A stretch of 64,000 nucleotides of DNA from Mesorhizobium atlanticum (GCF_003289965.1 NZ_QMBQ01000002.1:620001-684000); one strand, 5' to 3'; shown: positions 7,607 to 16,615, counted from the first letter of the stretch. The notes: a model not told the origin generated them from the letters alone. Made by a program: numbers and translations.

Positions 7607-9511
7607 TCACCACGTCCCCTTCTTCTTCAATTCCTCCATTTCACGCGCCGCGCGCTCGCGCAGCCGCGCGTCGCGCAGGAGCTTCTCCACCGCTGCGTCA
7701 TCGGACTTGTCGGAATAGCGGAATTCGGAATCGGCGTAGCGGTTGATCTCCTGCATGACCATGTCCATCGAGAACGGTCCGCGCAGTTCCTCGATCATCG
7801 CCTTCTTGTCGTCGTAGCTCTTGTGCATGAAGGCTTCCGGCTTCTCGAACCAGTCGTCGGGCAGTTCGATATCCATGGCGCGCATTTTTATCGCGTCGGT
7901 GACGTTCTTGATGGCGCGGCCGGTGAAGCGCGGCTCGGCGTCCTTGATCATGTGCAGATAGGTGCCGACATCGGCCATGGTCTTGGGCGCGCCATTCTCC
8001 TTCATGTAGCGCTCATAGACCTTCATCAGCCCGTCTTCCTGCGGCTTCTCATGCTCCTCATAGGCCTCGGCCACGGCGCGCTGGATTTCCTGCGCGGCAT
8101 AGAGCTCGTGCTGCCCCAGCGGGATCTTGTGGTTCTTGCCGGCGAGCAGCACGAAGATGTCGATATAGTCGTCGCGGGTCTGGGGGCCGTCGACCAGCCA
8201 GCGCGCGCCGGCGCGCTGGCGCAGCGCGTCGTCGACATTTTCCGGATAGTTGGAGAACATGCCGAAGGAGCAGTTGCCGCGCACGACCGTCGAGGCGCCG
8301 GCGAAAGCGTCCATCAGCACGCCGGTGATCTCCTGCTGGCCGGCCGAAGCGCGGTCGTCGGAGCGGCGCGCGGCGACCTGGTCGATATCGTCGATGGTGC
8401 CGAAGCCGATGACGCGCGGATTGAGCACGTTGTTGATGAACTGGCGGCAGTTCTGGCCGGACTTGCCCTGATAGGACGAGATCTGGTCGACGCCGAAATT
8501 CTCGTAAGCAAAAGGATAGCCGGCGACCTGGCAGTAGCCGTTGACGAGGCCGGCGATCATCTGGATCAGCGTCGTCTTGCCGGTGCCCGGCGCGCCGTCG
8601 CCGATGAAGGTGAAGAGGAAGCCGCCGAGTTCGACGAAGGGGTTGAGCTCGCGCTCGAAATCATAGGCCATCAGCATTTTCGCCAGCCTGACCGACTGGA
8701 ATTTGGCGATGTGGTTGCCGACGACCTCTTCAGGTTTCTTGAAGGTCATCACCAGCGGCTTGGAGCGTTTGCCGGGCGCGACGTCGAAGCCGTCGAGAGT
8801 GAAGTCGTCGATGTCGATGCGGATATGCGCGTTCTCAAACGGCCCGATGCCGTCGAAGCGGCCTTTGCGCGCCAGCAGCCCGTCGATGGCGACGCGGGCG
8901 AAAGCCCGCGCCCGCGTCGTCAGGTCGCCATCGTCCTTCGAGCCGGCAATCGCCTTGTCGAGGCCGGCGACGATCGACTTCACCGCGTCCTGCGGCGTGT
9001 CGAACAGGAAGTCGGGCTCGGGGATGTCGTTCGGCGCCTCGCCGTCGCTGTCGATCAGCTGATACAGGTAGGAGGCAAAGCTGAAGGCGGAAACGTAAGC
9101 CGAGGCCGACAGAAGCTTCTTGAAGGTCGACGCCTCGTCGCCCTCCAACGGCGCACGGGCATTCTTTGCCTGCAGGCTTTCGAGGTCCGAACCTTCGGCG
9201 AAGACATCGGAAATGGCGAGCGCGATCGCCAGGCCACGGCGGGCGCGATAGAGCAGCGTGTGCTGCGGGATGCTCATCAACTGGTCGTCGGGATGGATCG
9301 CTGCGACGGTCTTCGTCAGCTCGACCTCGCGCGTGCGGCGCACCGAGCCGACCGACACGGTCGACACGAAGCGACGGTTGGTGCCGGCAAGCGCGGTGCC
9401 GGATTCGCGCGAAGGGTCCTCCAGCACGACGATACGGGTGATGAAGCTTTGCGCAATGGCGCGGTGCTTTTCGATTGCGGCTTCCGAGATCGTGGTCAGG
9501 CCGGTGTCCAT
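7607..9511 (-). CDS. AAA-type ATPase of an uncharacterised cluster
   Basis: 634 residues. The P-loop GDGAPGTGKTTL is near residue 303 and a Walker-B-like segment with adjacent acidic residues (GFGTIDDIDQVAARRSDD) near 370, followed by an AAA-like sensor/arginine region (YPENVDDALRQRAGARWL). The N-terminal 290 residues match nothing I recognise. The C-terminus is charged and helical (LLRDARLRERAAREMEELKK). No membrane helix. It lies 24 bases after the stop of the gene at 9536-10684 and is followed by the DUF559 cassette. A motor that remodels a partner encoded in the same cluster is likely but inferred. Confidence 0.8.
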   Translation of the reverse strand: MDTGLTTISEAAIEKHRAIAQSFITRIVVLEDPSRESGTALAGTNRRFVSTVSVGSVRRTREVELTKTVAAIHPDDQLMSIPQHTLLYRARRGLAIALAISDVFAEGSDLESLQAKNARAPLEGDEASTFKKLLSASAYVSAFSFASYLYQLIDSDGEAPNDIPEPDFLFDTPQDAVKSIVAGLDKAIAGSKDDGDLTTRARAFARVAIDGLLARKGRFDGIGPFENAHIRIDIDDFTLDGFDVAPGKRSKPLVMTFKKPEEVVGNHIAKFQSVRLAKMLMAYDFERELNPFVELGGFLFTFIGDGAPGTGKTTLIQMIAGLVNGYCQVAGYPFAYENFGVDQISSYQGKSGQNCRQFINNVLNPRVIGFGTIDDIDQVAARRSDDRASAGQQEITGVLMDAFAGASTVVRGNCSFGMFSNYPENVDDALRQRAGARWLVDGPQTRDDYIDIFVLLAGKNHKIPLGQHELYAAQEIQRAVAEAYEEHEKPQEDGLMKVYERYMKENGAPKTMADVGTYLHMIKDAEPRFTGRAIKNVTDAIKMRAMDIELPDDWFEKPEAFMHKSYDDKKAMIEELRGPFSMDMVMQEINRYADSEFRYSDKSDDAAVEKLLRDARLRERAAREMEELKKKGTW

Positions 9512-9535
9512 GAAGGATGCTCCGCGGTTTGACGG

Positions 9536-10684
9536 TCAGACGTCGCTGATGACCTGTCCGTTGGACAGGATGTGGACCTTGTAACCGGAAAAGATCTTCT
9601 GCGCTTCACCCGCGGCGTAGAGCGCCTGATAGGCCTCATGCGGGATCAGCGCGTGGTTCTCGTAGCTTGAGACACCCTGGCGCGCCGCTTCGAGGTCGTC
9701 GGTGTTGATGAAGAATTCCTGCGTCGTCTTCTCGCTGGAGAAAAGACCCCTGCGGCCGGGCTTCTCGCTCTTTGAAAAGACCTCCTGGATTGTCCAGGTG
9801 AGCAGCCAGGCATTCTCGGGCTTGCGCACCTTGGAGAGCACCTCGGCCACGGTCGAATTGTTGTCGGTGATGCCGGCCGAGTAGAAGGGACCAAGCACGA
9901 CGCGCCGCAACTGCTTGGGATGCAGCGGCTCGAAGTCCTTGTCGAGATTGACCGCGATCGTTGCCGGCGAGAGCGTGTAGGCGGAGTTCTTCTCGGTGAA
10001 GTCGTCGAAGCGGTGCGCAAGCTCGGGATTGAGCAGGCCGTCGACGGGCAGCGGGATCTCGACCTTCTCGTTCAGCTTGCCGGTGCTGCTGTCGACCAGC
10101 TGGCGCACCATGCTTTCGGACGAGTCCTCGACCGTCACCATGTAGATCAGCGGCAGGTTGGCGCTGCCGTCGAACGTTGCCCAATGGACGAGGTAATAGG
10201 GCCGCATGGTCTTCGGGTTGACCGAGACGTTCGCCGTCTGCGCCAGCGTGAACGGGCCGAAGGTCGCCTCGCTCTTGACGTCTTCCAGATAGAGCCGCTC
10301 GGCCATCGACTTCTGCAGCGCCTCGGGAAATTCCTTGTGGCGCAGGATGAAGTCGGCCATCTCCTCGCGCAGCTCGCCGGCCTGCGGGATGTTGGCCAGG
10401 CGGGCATCCGCCTGCTGGCGGTCGTTTTCCAATTCGAGTAGGTTCTGGAAGACGGGGTAGCCGCTGTCGGCGCGCGATATCCGGAAAGTGTCCATGAAGC
10501 CCAGCCGGTTGCGCCAGCAGGCAAAGGACTTGTCCAGCCGCGCGATATACTCCGCGACGATCTTCGCGACGATGCCGTGCCGGTAAAGCGGCGAGCGGTC
10601 GTCGCGCATGAACACTTCCAGTCCGCCAAGCGCCGCCGTGATGGCGGAGAAATAGCGTGCCGCCGCGTCGTTCTCAGGTGTCAT
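9536..10684 (-). CDS. Protein of unknown function in the AAA cluster
   Basis: 382 residues; I do not recognise a family. It has no signal peptide or membrane helix. The N-terminal half is helical and charged; the C-terminal half alternates hydrophobic strands (ITDNNSTVAEVLSKVRKPEN, TQEFFINTDDLEAARQGVSS) and ends in FSGYKVHILSNGQVISDV. It stands between the coiled-coil gene (10821-11909) and the AAA ATPase and is probably cotranscribed with both. A palindromic repeat lies just upstream of its start. Confidence 0.75.
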   Translation of the reverse strand: MTPENDAAARYFSAITAALGGLEVFMRDDRSPLYRHGIVAKIVAEYIARLDKSFACWRNRLGFMDTFRISRADSGYPVFQNLLELENDRQQADARLANIPQAGELREEMADFILRHKEFPEALQKSMAERLYLEDVKSEATFGPFTLAQTANVSVNPKTMRPYYLVHWATFDGSANLPLIYMVTVEDSSESMVRQLVDSSTGKLNEKVEIPLPVDGLLNPELAHRFDDFTEKNSAYTLSPATIAVNLDKDFEPLHPKQLRRVVLGPFYSAGITDNNSTVAEVLSKVRKPENAWLLTWTIQEVFSKSEKPGRRGLFSSEKTTQEFFINTDDLEAARQGVSSYENHALIPHEAYQALYAAGEAQKIFSGYKVHILSNGQVISDV

Positions 10685-10717
10685 GGGATTGCCGTGGAGA
10701 TGAAATCAGCGCCGCTG

Positions 10718-10815
10718 CCCAAGCAGCTATTCGTGGGATACCCCACGAATAGCTGCTTGGGTTCCTTTGTTTTTCGCAGGTGCTGACCGCAAAACCGTGG
10801 AACACTTTTGCGGAA
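10718..10815. repeat. Palindromic repeat, family A copy 2, with a 20-bp perfect hairpin
   Basis: Arms of 20 bases, CCCAAGCAGCTATTCGTGGG (10718-10737) and its exact reverse complement (10742-10761), leave a four-base loop. They are followed by TTTGTTTTTCGCAGG and an imperfect inverted part ending near TTTTGCGGAACC. The T-rich linker after the hairpin could also weaken transcription on the plus strand. The tail matches the reversed copy at 14528-14612. Confidence 0.75.
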
Positions 10816-10820
10816 CCAGC

Positions 10821-11909
10821 TTAGGACTGCACGTAGTTTGCCGAATTGTGCTTCTTCATCACCTCGTCGAAGCGGCGCGCGAAAGCGTCGTCGGCAAGCT
10901 TCTTGCGGCGCTGGATGTCGGCTGAAGCCACCATGTTCTTCTCATGCATCTCGAGCAGGTCGCCGATATGCTTCTGCGAGGCGGCGCCGATGCCGGCCAT
11001 GGTCTCCTCGGCCGTGTTGTCGACCTGGCTGCCCAGCGTGTTGATCTTGTGGGCGACGTCCTGCTGTGCGGCGGTCTTCAGCGAATCTTCCAGGGCCTTG
11101 TAGAGGACGATGCGCTGCTCGGTGTCGATGGTCAGCTTGTTGATCAGCGTCGACTGCGCGGCGATCTGGTTGTTGAGCGAATCGACGAAGGTCTGGAACA
11201 TCGAAGTGTAGCGCTCCAGCGTCTGGCTTTCGGCCAGTAGTTCCTGCTCCTTGGCCTGTTTTTCGTTGTACTCGGTCGCCATTTTGGAACGCTCGCCCTC
11301 AAGCTCGGTACGCTCCTTCTGCGTCGTCGAGGCGGCGATCTTGTTCTCGATGTCGAGCAGCAGCGGGTTCAATTCCTCGATGCGCTTCTGCACCGCTTCC
11401 AGATTGGTCATGGTCGTCTTGCGGCGCTCGATCACTTGCGACAGGCTGGTCTCGGAAGTCTTGTAGCGTTGGTCGAGGACCTGCTTCTGCGCCTTCAGGA
11501 TGCCGACGATGGTATCCGACTTCGCCAAAAGCTCCTGCAGGTTGCCGGCCAAAGACATGTTGCGGACACGGTCGGTGCGCATGCGCTGCTTGCGCTGCGC
11601 CGAAAACACGCCGACGAAGTTTTCCCAGCCGGTATAGTTCTTCATGCTCTCGAATTCGGCGCCGAAGACGTTGGTGGCGTCTTCAAGTCCGATGATGAGG
11701 TCGGCGATGTTGCCTTCCATGACCTTCTGCTGCTTGAGCACGTCCTCGATGCGGGCGTTCTCGATGTCGAAATTGGCGTCGCCGATCTTCTTGTCGGCCT
11801 GAGCAAGCGTGTCGAGCACCGTGCCGGACTGCTCGATCTTGGTGCGCATGTCCTGCACGACCTGCTTGGTCTTGGCAATTTCGGCATCGAAATTCTGCAA
11901 TGTCGCCAT
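10821..11909 (-). CDS. Long coiled-coil protein, first gene of the AAA cluster (possibly TelA-like)
   Basis: 362 residues, almost entirely helical with long heptad-like stretches (about 1-60, 130-290), no membrane helix. The ATG at 11909 is preceded on its strand by GGGAGG at good spacing; an upstream ATG would add 28 residues. In length and all-helix layout it recalls toxic-anion-resistance (TelA/KlaC) proteins, but I could not confirm the conserved TelA motifs, so this is weak. It probably forms filaments or scaffolds for the AAA ATPase encoded two genes downstream. Confidence 0.75.
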   Translation of the reverse strand: MATLQNFDAEIAKTKQVVQDMRTKIEQSGTVLDTLAQADKKIGDANFDIENARIEDVLKQQKVMEGNIADLIIGLEDATNVFGAEFESMKNYTGWENFVGVFSAQRKQRMRTDRVRNMSLAGNLQELLAKSDTIVGILKAQKQVLDQRYKTSETSLSQVIERRKTTMTNLEAVQKRIEELNPLLLDIENKIAASTTQKERTELEGERSKMATEYNEKQAKEQELLAESQTLERYTSMFQTFVDSLNNQIAAQSTLINKLTIDTEQRIVLYKALEDSLKTAAQQDVAHKINTLGSQVDNTAEETMAGIGAASQKHIGDLLEMHEKNMVASADIQRRKKLADDAFARRFDEVMKKHNSANYVQS

Positions 11910-12185
11910 TGGGGCCTCCCGCTTCGGCATCCGTTTCCATGTCGTGGCGGCGAATATATGTGGGGCTTCAAGGGATTGAAAGAAGGAAGACAAGGAGGGA
12001 CGTCAAAACAAAAGAACTGGTCAGGTCCTTGAAAGACAAGGCAAGCATGCGTAAGGCGCCCAGTAACGTGTGCCACGTTTAAACAGCTTTAGCTGATATG
12101 CCTTAAGTTCTTGTTTTTGCGAACGACTATCAAACAGCGCCCGACAAATCTCTTTCGGCGATAATACCGGTTTCCCCCGCGCCGA

Positions 12186-12575
12186 TCAGGGCTTCGGATC
12201 GGCCTTGAGATAGGCAATCACATTGGCGATGTCGTCGTCGCTGGTCAGGCCGGTGAAGGCCATCCTGTTGCCGGGAACCTTCTGCCTGGGCGCCTTGAGA
12301 TATTCGGTGAGATTGGCTTCGTCCCAGACAAGGCCGCCGGCGCCGGCATTCTTCATGGCTTGCGAATAATGGCCGGCAAAGCTCTCCGCCGAGCCGGCCT
12401 TGCGGCCGACGACACCCAGCAGATGCGGACCGACCTTGTCGCGATCCGTCTCGGCCTCGTGGCAGGCGATGCAGCGATTGAAGACCTTCTTGCCCAGCGC
12501 CGCATCGCCGCCGGCATGCGCGGCAAGGCCGCCGGCAAGCAGGAAAAGCGCGGCGGACGAAATGGCTCGAAGCAT
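12186..12575 (-). CDS. Class I cytochrome c, c2/c-550 type, periplasmic
   Basis: 129 residues with a signal peptide (MLRAISSAALFLLAGGLAAHA). The heme motif is CIACH (Cys35, Cys38, His39) and the sixth ligand is Met105 in GNRMAF, so it is a standard soluble c-type cytochrome that moves electrons in the periplasm. The ATG at 12575 is chosen because it starts the signal peptide; 20 extra codons are open upstream. No partner oxidase is adjacent. Confidence 0.9.
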   Translation of the reverse strand: MLRAISSAALFLLAGGLAAHAGGDAALGKKVFNRCIACHEAETDRDKVGPHLLGVVGRKAGSAESFAGHYSQAMKNAGAGGLVWDEANLTEYLKAPRQKVPGNRMAFTGLTSDDDIANVIAYLKADPKP

Positions 12576-12662
12576 GGCTGACCCCGGAGAGTTCTGACTG
12601 TCGGCCTTATAGGGCGAAGCCCCGGCAAACGCCACACCCGGGGCCGCGGCGATCCGCGCGGC

Positions 12663-13520
12663 TCAGGCCTGCTGCGCCAGGTCGCGGCGTAGGAAATCAT
12701 GCAGACGATCGACCGCCGGTGTCGTCGATAACGGGTTGCGCAGGATACCGATCTCGAGATCCGGCAACACCGGCAGCCCCTCATTGGCGCCGATGATGCG
12801 CAGCGACGGCGGCACGCTTCGCTGGGCCAGGCCGGCGACAGCGAGCCCGGCCTGGACGACCGCGACCAGTCCAAGCAGGGAGGCGCTGGAATAGGTGCAG
12901 CGGTAGGATCGGTCGGCACCGCCAAGTGCTTGCAGGACATTCATTCGCGCCGCGCAGCCAGGCTCGAACAGGGCGACGGGCAGAGGATCGTTCTGCCAGG
13001 CGACGTGGTTGGGCGAGGCGACCCAGACAAAGCGCTCCAGCCTGATCACGTCGAGCGGCTGATCCGGCAGGCGAGTGACGATCGCCAGGTCGAGCCGTCC
13101 CTCCGCCAGGGTCTTCACCAGCGCGGTCGACTGCTCGCAGACGAGCTCGACGGTGACCAGAGGATGATCCTCGGCAAAGCGTGACAGCACCGGCGGCAGG
13201 AGGAAGGCCGCGTAGTCGTCCGGAACGCCGAGGCGCACGCTGCCTGTTTCCTTCGGCCGGGTGACGCTCGCCCATGCCTCGTCGGACAGCTTCAGCAGCC
13301 GGCGCGCATAGATAAGGAAGTCCTCGCCGGCCGCATTGGGAGTGACCGTTCTAGGGCCCCGCACCAGAAGCTGATTGCCCACCATATCCTCCAGCCTTTG
13401 CATCTGCATGCTGACCGCCGACTGGCTGCGGCCGACGCGAGGCGCCGCATTGGACAGGCTGCCGCTCTCGACGACGGCGACGAAGGTTTTCAAGAGATTG
13501 AGGTCGAGCGGAACGGCCAT
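12663..13520 (-). CDS. LysR family transcriptional regulator
   Basis: 285 residues. The winged helix-turn-helix is at 5-65 (LLKTFVAVVESGSLSNAAPR, SQSAVSMQMQRLE), and residues 90-285 form the substrate-binding-like effector domain. It is divergent from an EamA transporter gene starting at 13622, and a perfect 9-base inverted repeat lies between them, so it probably controls that transporter and itself. ATG 13520 is chosen because it places the HTH at the usual distance from the N-terminus; a TTG at 13553 is the alternative. Confidence 0.9.
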   Translation of the reverse strand: MAVPLDLNLLKTFVAVVESGSLSNAAPRVGRSQSAVSMQMQRLEDMVGNQLLVRGPRTVTPNAAGEDFLIYARRLLKLSDEAWASVTRPKETGSVRLGVPDDYAAFLLPPVLSRFAEDHPLVTVELVCEQSTALVKTLAEGRLDLAIVTRLPDQPLDVIRLERFVWVASPNHVAWQNDPLPVALFEPGCAARMNVLQALGGADRSYRCTYSSASLLGLVAVVQAGLAVAGLAQRSVPPSLRIIGANEGLPVLPDLEIGILRNPLSTTPAVDRLHDFLRRDLAQQA

Positions 13521-13536
13521 GGTGCTATCAGCATAT

Positions 13537-13562
13537 CGAATAGATGCCCACAAATCTATTCG
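13537..13562. promoter_or_regulatory. Candidate LysR operator
   Basis: CGAATAGAT (13537-13545) and ATCTATTCG (13554-13562) form a perfect inverted repeat with an eight-base spacer, in the 101-base gap between the divergent LysR and EamA genes. It contains the T...A dyad form typical of LysR sites. Confidence 0.65.
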
Positions 13563-13621
13563 CTTGATTGAAATCGCTCCGGCTGGCCAGATGATCTTCG
13601 ACCGGTCTGGAGAGCCAAGTG

Positions 13622-14518
13622 ATGAGGGATATATCGATCGCCCGCTTCCCCGCCGCGAGCCTCGCTCTGGCGATGGTGATTGCCGGCACGGTCGGCGCCT
13701 TCGTCACAGAGTCGGGCCAACATCCCGTCACCGTCGTCTTCTGGCGATGCGTGTTCGGCTCCCTGTTCCTGGCCGCGTGGTGCCTGCTGCGCGGCTATCT
13801 GCCGGACCGGACGCTGTCGCCATCCCGGCTTGCGCTCGCCGCGCTCGGCGGCGTTTGCATGGTGCTGAGCTGGACGGCCTTCTTCGCCGGCTTCGCCATG
13901 ACATCGATCGCAACGACGACCATCGTCTACCATGTGCAGCCGTTCTTCGTGGTGCTGATCGGCGTTGTCTTCCTCAAGGAGCGCATCTCGCTCGACCAGC
14001 TGCTATGGATGCTTGGCGCATTCGTCGGCGTCGCGCTCGCCGCCGGCCTGGTTGCCACGCACGGCCATGCCGACGCGAAATGGGCGTTGGGCATCGCGCT
14101 GACGCTCGGCGCCGCGCTGCTTTATGCGGTAGCGACGATTCTCGCCAAGGGCCTGGGACAACAGCGCGCGGAGATCACGGTGCTTTGCCAGACGCTGGTC
14201 GGGGTCGTGTTGCTCGCCCCGTTCGCCGACATCGGCCATCCCATTGCGCCACCATCGTGGGGCTGGCTGGCCGGGATCGGGATCCTGCATACCGGCATCG
14301 CCTATGTGCTGATGAACAGCGCCTTTCCGCGCCTGACGACGCCGGTGATCGGCATCCTCACTTTCATCTATCCGGTCGTGGCCATCATCATCGACTGGGC
14401 CTTGTACGGTCATCCACTCGGACCGGCGCAGGCTGCCGGCATGGCGCTGATTGCGCTGGCAAGCCTCGGCGTGCGGCTTGGCTGGCGGTTTCCGATGCGG
14501 CGTGTCTCGGCCGCCTGA
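13622..14518 (+). CDS. DMT superfamily transporter with two EamA domains
   Basis: 298 residues with about ten hydrophobic segments in two repeats, as in EamA exporters of amino acids and other metabolites. Example helices: FAMTSIATTTIVYHVQPFFV and VIGILTFIYPVVAIIIDWAL. ATG 13622 has GGAGAG seven bases upstream; GTG 13619 is too close to that site. The gene is divergent from a LysR regulator that is likely to control it. Substrate is not predictable. Confidence 0.9.
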   Translation: MRDISIARFPAASLALAMVIAGTVGAFVTESGQHPVTVVFWRCVFGSLFLAAWCLLRGYLPDRTLSPSRLALAALGGVCMVLSWTAFFAGFAMTSIATTTIVYHVQPFFVVLIGVVFLKERISLDQLLWMLGAFVGVALAAGLVATHGHADAKWALGIALTLGAALLYAVATILAKGLGQQRAEITVLCQTLVGVVLLAPFADIGHPIAPPSWGWLAGIGILHTGIAYVLMNSAFPRLTTPVIGILTFIYPVVAIIIDWALYGHPLGPAQAAGMALIALASLGVRLGWRFPMRRVSAA

Positions 14519-14527
14519 ATTGGCAGG

Positions 14528-14612
14528 TTCCGCAGTGTCCCACGGTTTGCGATCAAAACCTGCGGAAAACAAAGCAGATATCCGCGGGGCATCCCCACGG
14601 ATATCCGCTTTA
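14528..14612. repeat. Palindromic repeat, family A copy 3 (reversed)
   Basis: The hairpin AAAGCAGATATCCGCGGGG (14572-14590) pairs with CCCCACGGATATCCGCTTT (14594-14612) with two mismatched positions. The preceding part (14528-14570) is the reverse complement of the tail of the element at 10760-10815, sharing the GTTTTCCGCAGG and CGCAAACCGTGG blocks. It sits between convergent genes and may double as a terminator. Confidence 0.65.
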
Positions 14613-14615
14613 GTG

Positions 14616-15227
14616 TCAACTGCTGGTGAAGCCAATGAAATCGTCGGGGGCAGCCCTGCCCATCTCCTCTTCCCAATGGCGGCGGCAGAGCGAGACATAG
14701 ACGTCCTTGCCGATGGCGACCTGCTGGCCCTGCTTGGCCACCTTGCCGTCGGAGCCGAGCCTGACCACCATCGTGGCCTTGCGGCCGCAGCGGCAGATGG
14801 TGCGCACCTCGCGCAGGTCGTCGGCGATGGCGAGCAACGCGCGCGAGCCGGAAAACAGCTTGCCCTGGAAATCGGTGCGCAGGCCGTAGCACATGACCGG
14901 GATGTTCAGCCGATCGGCGATGCGCGCGAGCTGCCAGACCTGCTCCTCCTCGAGGAACTGAGCCTCGTCGACGAACACGCAATGCACGGTCGTGTGTTCG
15001 TGGTGCTCGGCGACCCTGGCGAAGAGGTCGTCGCCGTCGCGGAACATCTCGGCCTCGGATTCGAGACCGATGCGCGACGAGATCAGCCCGCTGTCGCCCT
15101 TGCGATAGTGGCCGGCGACGAACAGCATCGTCGACATGCCGCGTTCGCGATAATTGTAGGACGCCTGCAAGAGCATTGTCGTCTTGCCGGCGTTCATCGT
15201 CGCGTAGTTGAAGTAGAGCTTGGCCAT
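14616..15227 (-). CDS. tdk: Thymidine kinase, type II
   Basis: 203 residues. It phosphorylates thymidine to dTMP in the salvage pathway. The P-loop MNAGKTTMLLQ is at residues 11-21, the catalytic region is VDEAQFLEEEQVWQLA, and the zinc-binding cysteines are in ICRCGRK and LCRRHW. The lasso loop near FTSS ends the protein. The start ATG at 15227 is preceded by AGAAGGATGG on the coding strand. It stands alone between convergent and divergent neighbours. Confidence 0.96.
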   Translation of the reverse strand: MAKLYFNYATMNAGKTTMLLQASYNYRERGMSTMLFVAGHYRKGDSGLISSRIGLESEAEMFRDGDDLFARVAEHHEHTTVHCVFVDEAQFLEEEQVWQLARIADRLNIPVMCYGLRTDFQGKLFSGSRALLAIADDLREVRTICRCGRKATMVVRLGSDGKVAKQGQQVAIGKDVYVSLCRRHWEEEMGRAAPDDFIGFTSS

Positions 15228-15478
15228 GCCATCCTTCTAAGCTCACATGTCGGCGCTCCGGGAGGGGGGCCGAGGCTCCGTCCACCAAAAACCTCCCTGC
15301 AGTCTAAAATCCGATGTCGGTCAAAAGCCTGTCATGTCGCTTAATGGCCAGCGCGCGCCGTTCATCGTGATGTTGAACCGCTTGAAACAGCTTCAAAATG
15401 GTGTTTGGCTGACGAAACAAGGCGGGCGCAAGAACCGTGACTTCGCATCGCCTCAAGAATTGCAATGGGAGAAAGTTC

Positions 15479-16414
15479 ATGTCGCGTATGAAATCTATCG
15501 TCACAGGCATCGGCCTTGCGGCGCTTCTGACCACGACCGCCGCTTATGCCGGCGATCCGGCGAGCTGCAAGGCGGTTCGCCTGTCCGATGTCGGCTGGAC
15601 CGACATCCAGGCCACGACGGGCCTCGCCTCGGTGCTGCTCACCGCGCTCGGCTACGAGCCGCAGACGATCCAGCTCTCGGTGCCGGTCACCATGGCCTCA
15701 CTGAAGAACAAGGACCTCGACGTCTTCCTCGGCAACTGGATGCCGTCGATGACCAACGACATCAAGGACTATACTGCCGACGGTTCGGTCGAGACGATCA
15801 GCACCAACCTGACCGGCGCCGGCTACGGCATCGTGGTGCCGACCTATGTCGCGGACGCCGGCGTCAAGACGCTGACCGATCTTGGCAAGTTCAAGGACAA
15901 GTTCAACGGCAAAATCTACGGCATCGAGGCCGGCAATGACGGCAACCGCATCATCCTCGACATGATCAAGAACCCGAAGGACAATCTCCAGGGCTTCGAA
16001 CTGGTCGAGTCGTCGGAAGCCGGCATGCTGACGCAGGCCGAGCAGTCGATGAAGAACAATGAGTGGATCGCCTTCCTCGGCTGGACGCCGCATCCGGTGA
16101 TGGGCGCCATGAAGATCACCTATCTCGACGGCATGGGCGACAGCGGCTTCGGCGCCGCCACCGTCTACACCAACGTGCGCAAGGGCTACACTACCGAATG
16201 CCCGAACGCCGGCAAGTTCATCGCCAATTTGAAATTCAATCTCGACATGGAAGGCGAGATGATGGACGCGATCCTGAAGGGCGGCGATGCCCAGACGGTG
16301 GCGAAAGACTGGCTGAAGAAGCATCCCGACGCCGTTGCGCCGTGGATTGCCGGCGTCACTACCTTTGATGGCGGCGACGCGGCTGCCGCCGTCAAGACCG
16401 CGCTCGGGAGCTGA
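15479..16414 (+). CDS. choX: Choline ABC transporter, periplasmic choline-binding protein
   Basis: 311 residues with a signal peptide cleaved after AAYA (residue 24). It belongs to the OpuAC/ChoX solute-binding family (VRLSDVGWTDIQATTGLAS, WIAFLGWTPHPVMG); aromatic residues in these segments line the choline pocket in the family. ATG 15479 has GGGAGAAAG upstream. It is the first gene of choXWV, but a strong terminator and a repeat separate it from choW, which would give more binding protein than permease. Choline is used for glycine betaine synthesis or as carbon source; no bet genes are in the window. Confidence 0.94.
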   Translation: MSRMKSIVTGIGLAALLTTTAAYAGDPASCKAVRLSDVGWTDIQATTGLASVLLTALGYEPQTIQLSVPVTMASLKNKDLDVFLGNWMPSMTNDIKDYTADGSVETISTNLTGAGYGIVVPTYVADAGVKTLTDLGKFKDKFNGKIYGIEAGNDGNRIILDMIKNPKDNLQGFELVESSEAGMLTQAEQSMKNNEWIAFLGWTPHPVMGAMKITYLDGMGDSGFGAATVYTNVRKGYTTECPNAGKFIANLKFNLDMEGEMMDAILKGGDAQTVAKDWLKKHPDAVAPWIAGVTTFDGGDAAAAVKTALGS

Positions 16415-16447
16415 GCCGGCTTTGAGTCCGGAATGATCATCCGGAAG

Positions 16448-16479
16448 AGGGCAGCCAGTAGAAAAGGCTGCCCTTTTTC
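16448..16479 (+). terminator. Intrinsic terminator between choX and choW
   Basis: AGGGCAGCC (16448-16456) pairs perfectly with GGCTGCCCT (16466-16474), followed by a run of T. It lies 33 bases after the choX stop and should cut most transcription before choW. Confidence 0.85.
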
Positions 16480-16563
16480 TTAAAGCGCGTTGCGCTTTAA
16501 GTCTCTGTTTTTACGCATGTCATTTTCCCAAACCCGCTGCACACTTTTGGGTGACATGCGTTA
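16480..16563. repeat. Palindromic repeat, family A copy 4
   Basis: TTAAAGCGC (16480-16488) and GCGCTTTAA (16492-16500) form a hairpin, followed by TCTGTTTTTACGCATGTC and its partner GACATGCGTTA at the far end, with GCACACTTTTGGG between. It separates the choX terminator from choW. Confidence 0.65.
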
Positions 16564-16615
16564 TCCTGTGAGAAGGTGACCGTACGGCAAGTGCGGCGCA
16601 GCCGAGAGGGGAAAG

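Noticed and set aside
10718..10761. 20-bp perfect hairpin as an attachment site or transposon end
   Set aside because: It has the same layout as other family-A intergenic repeats in the window, with no integrase, transposase or duplicated target.
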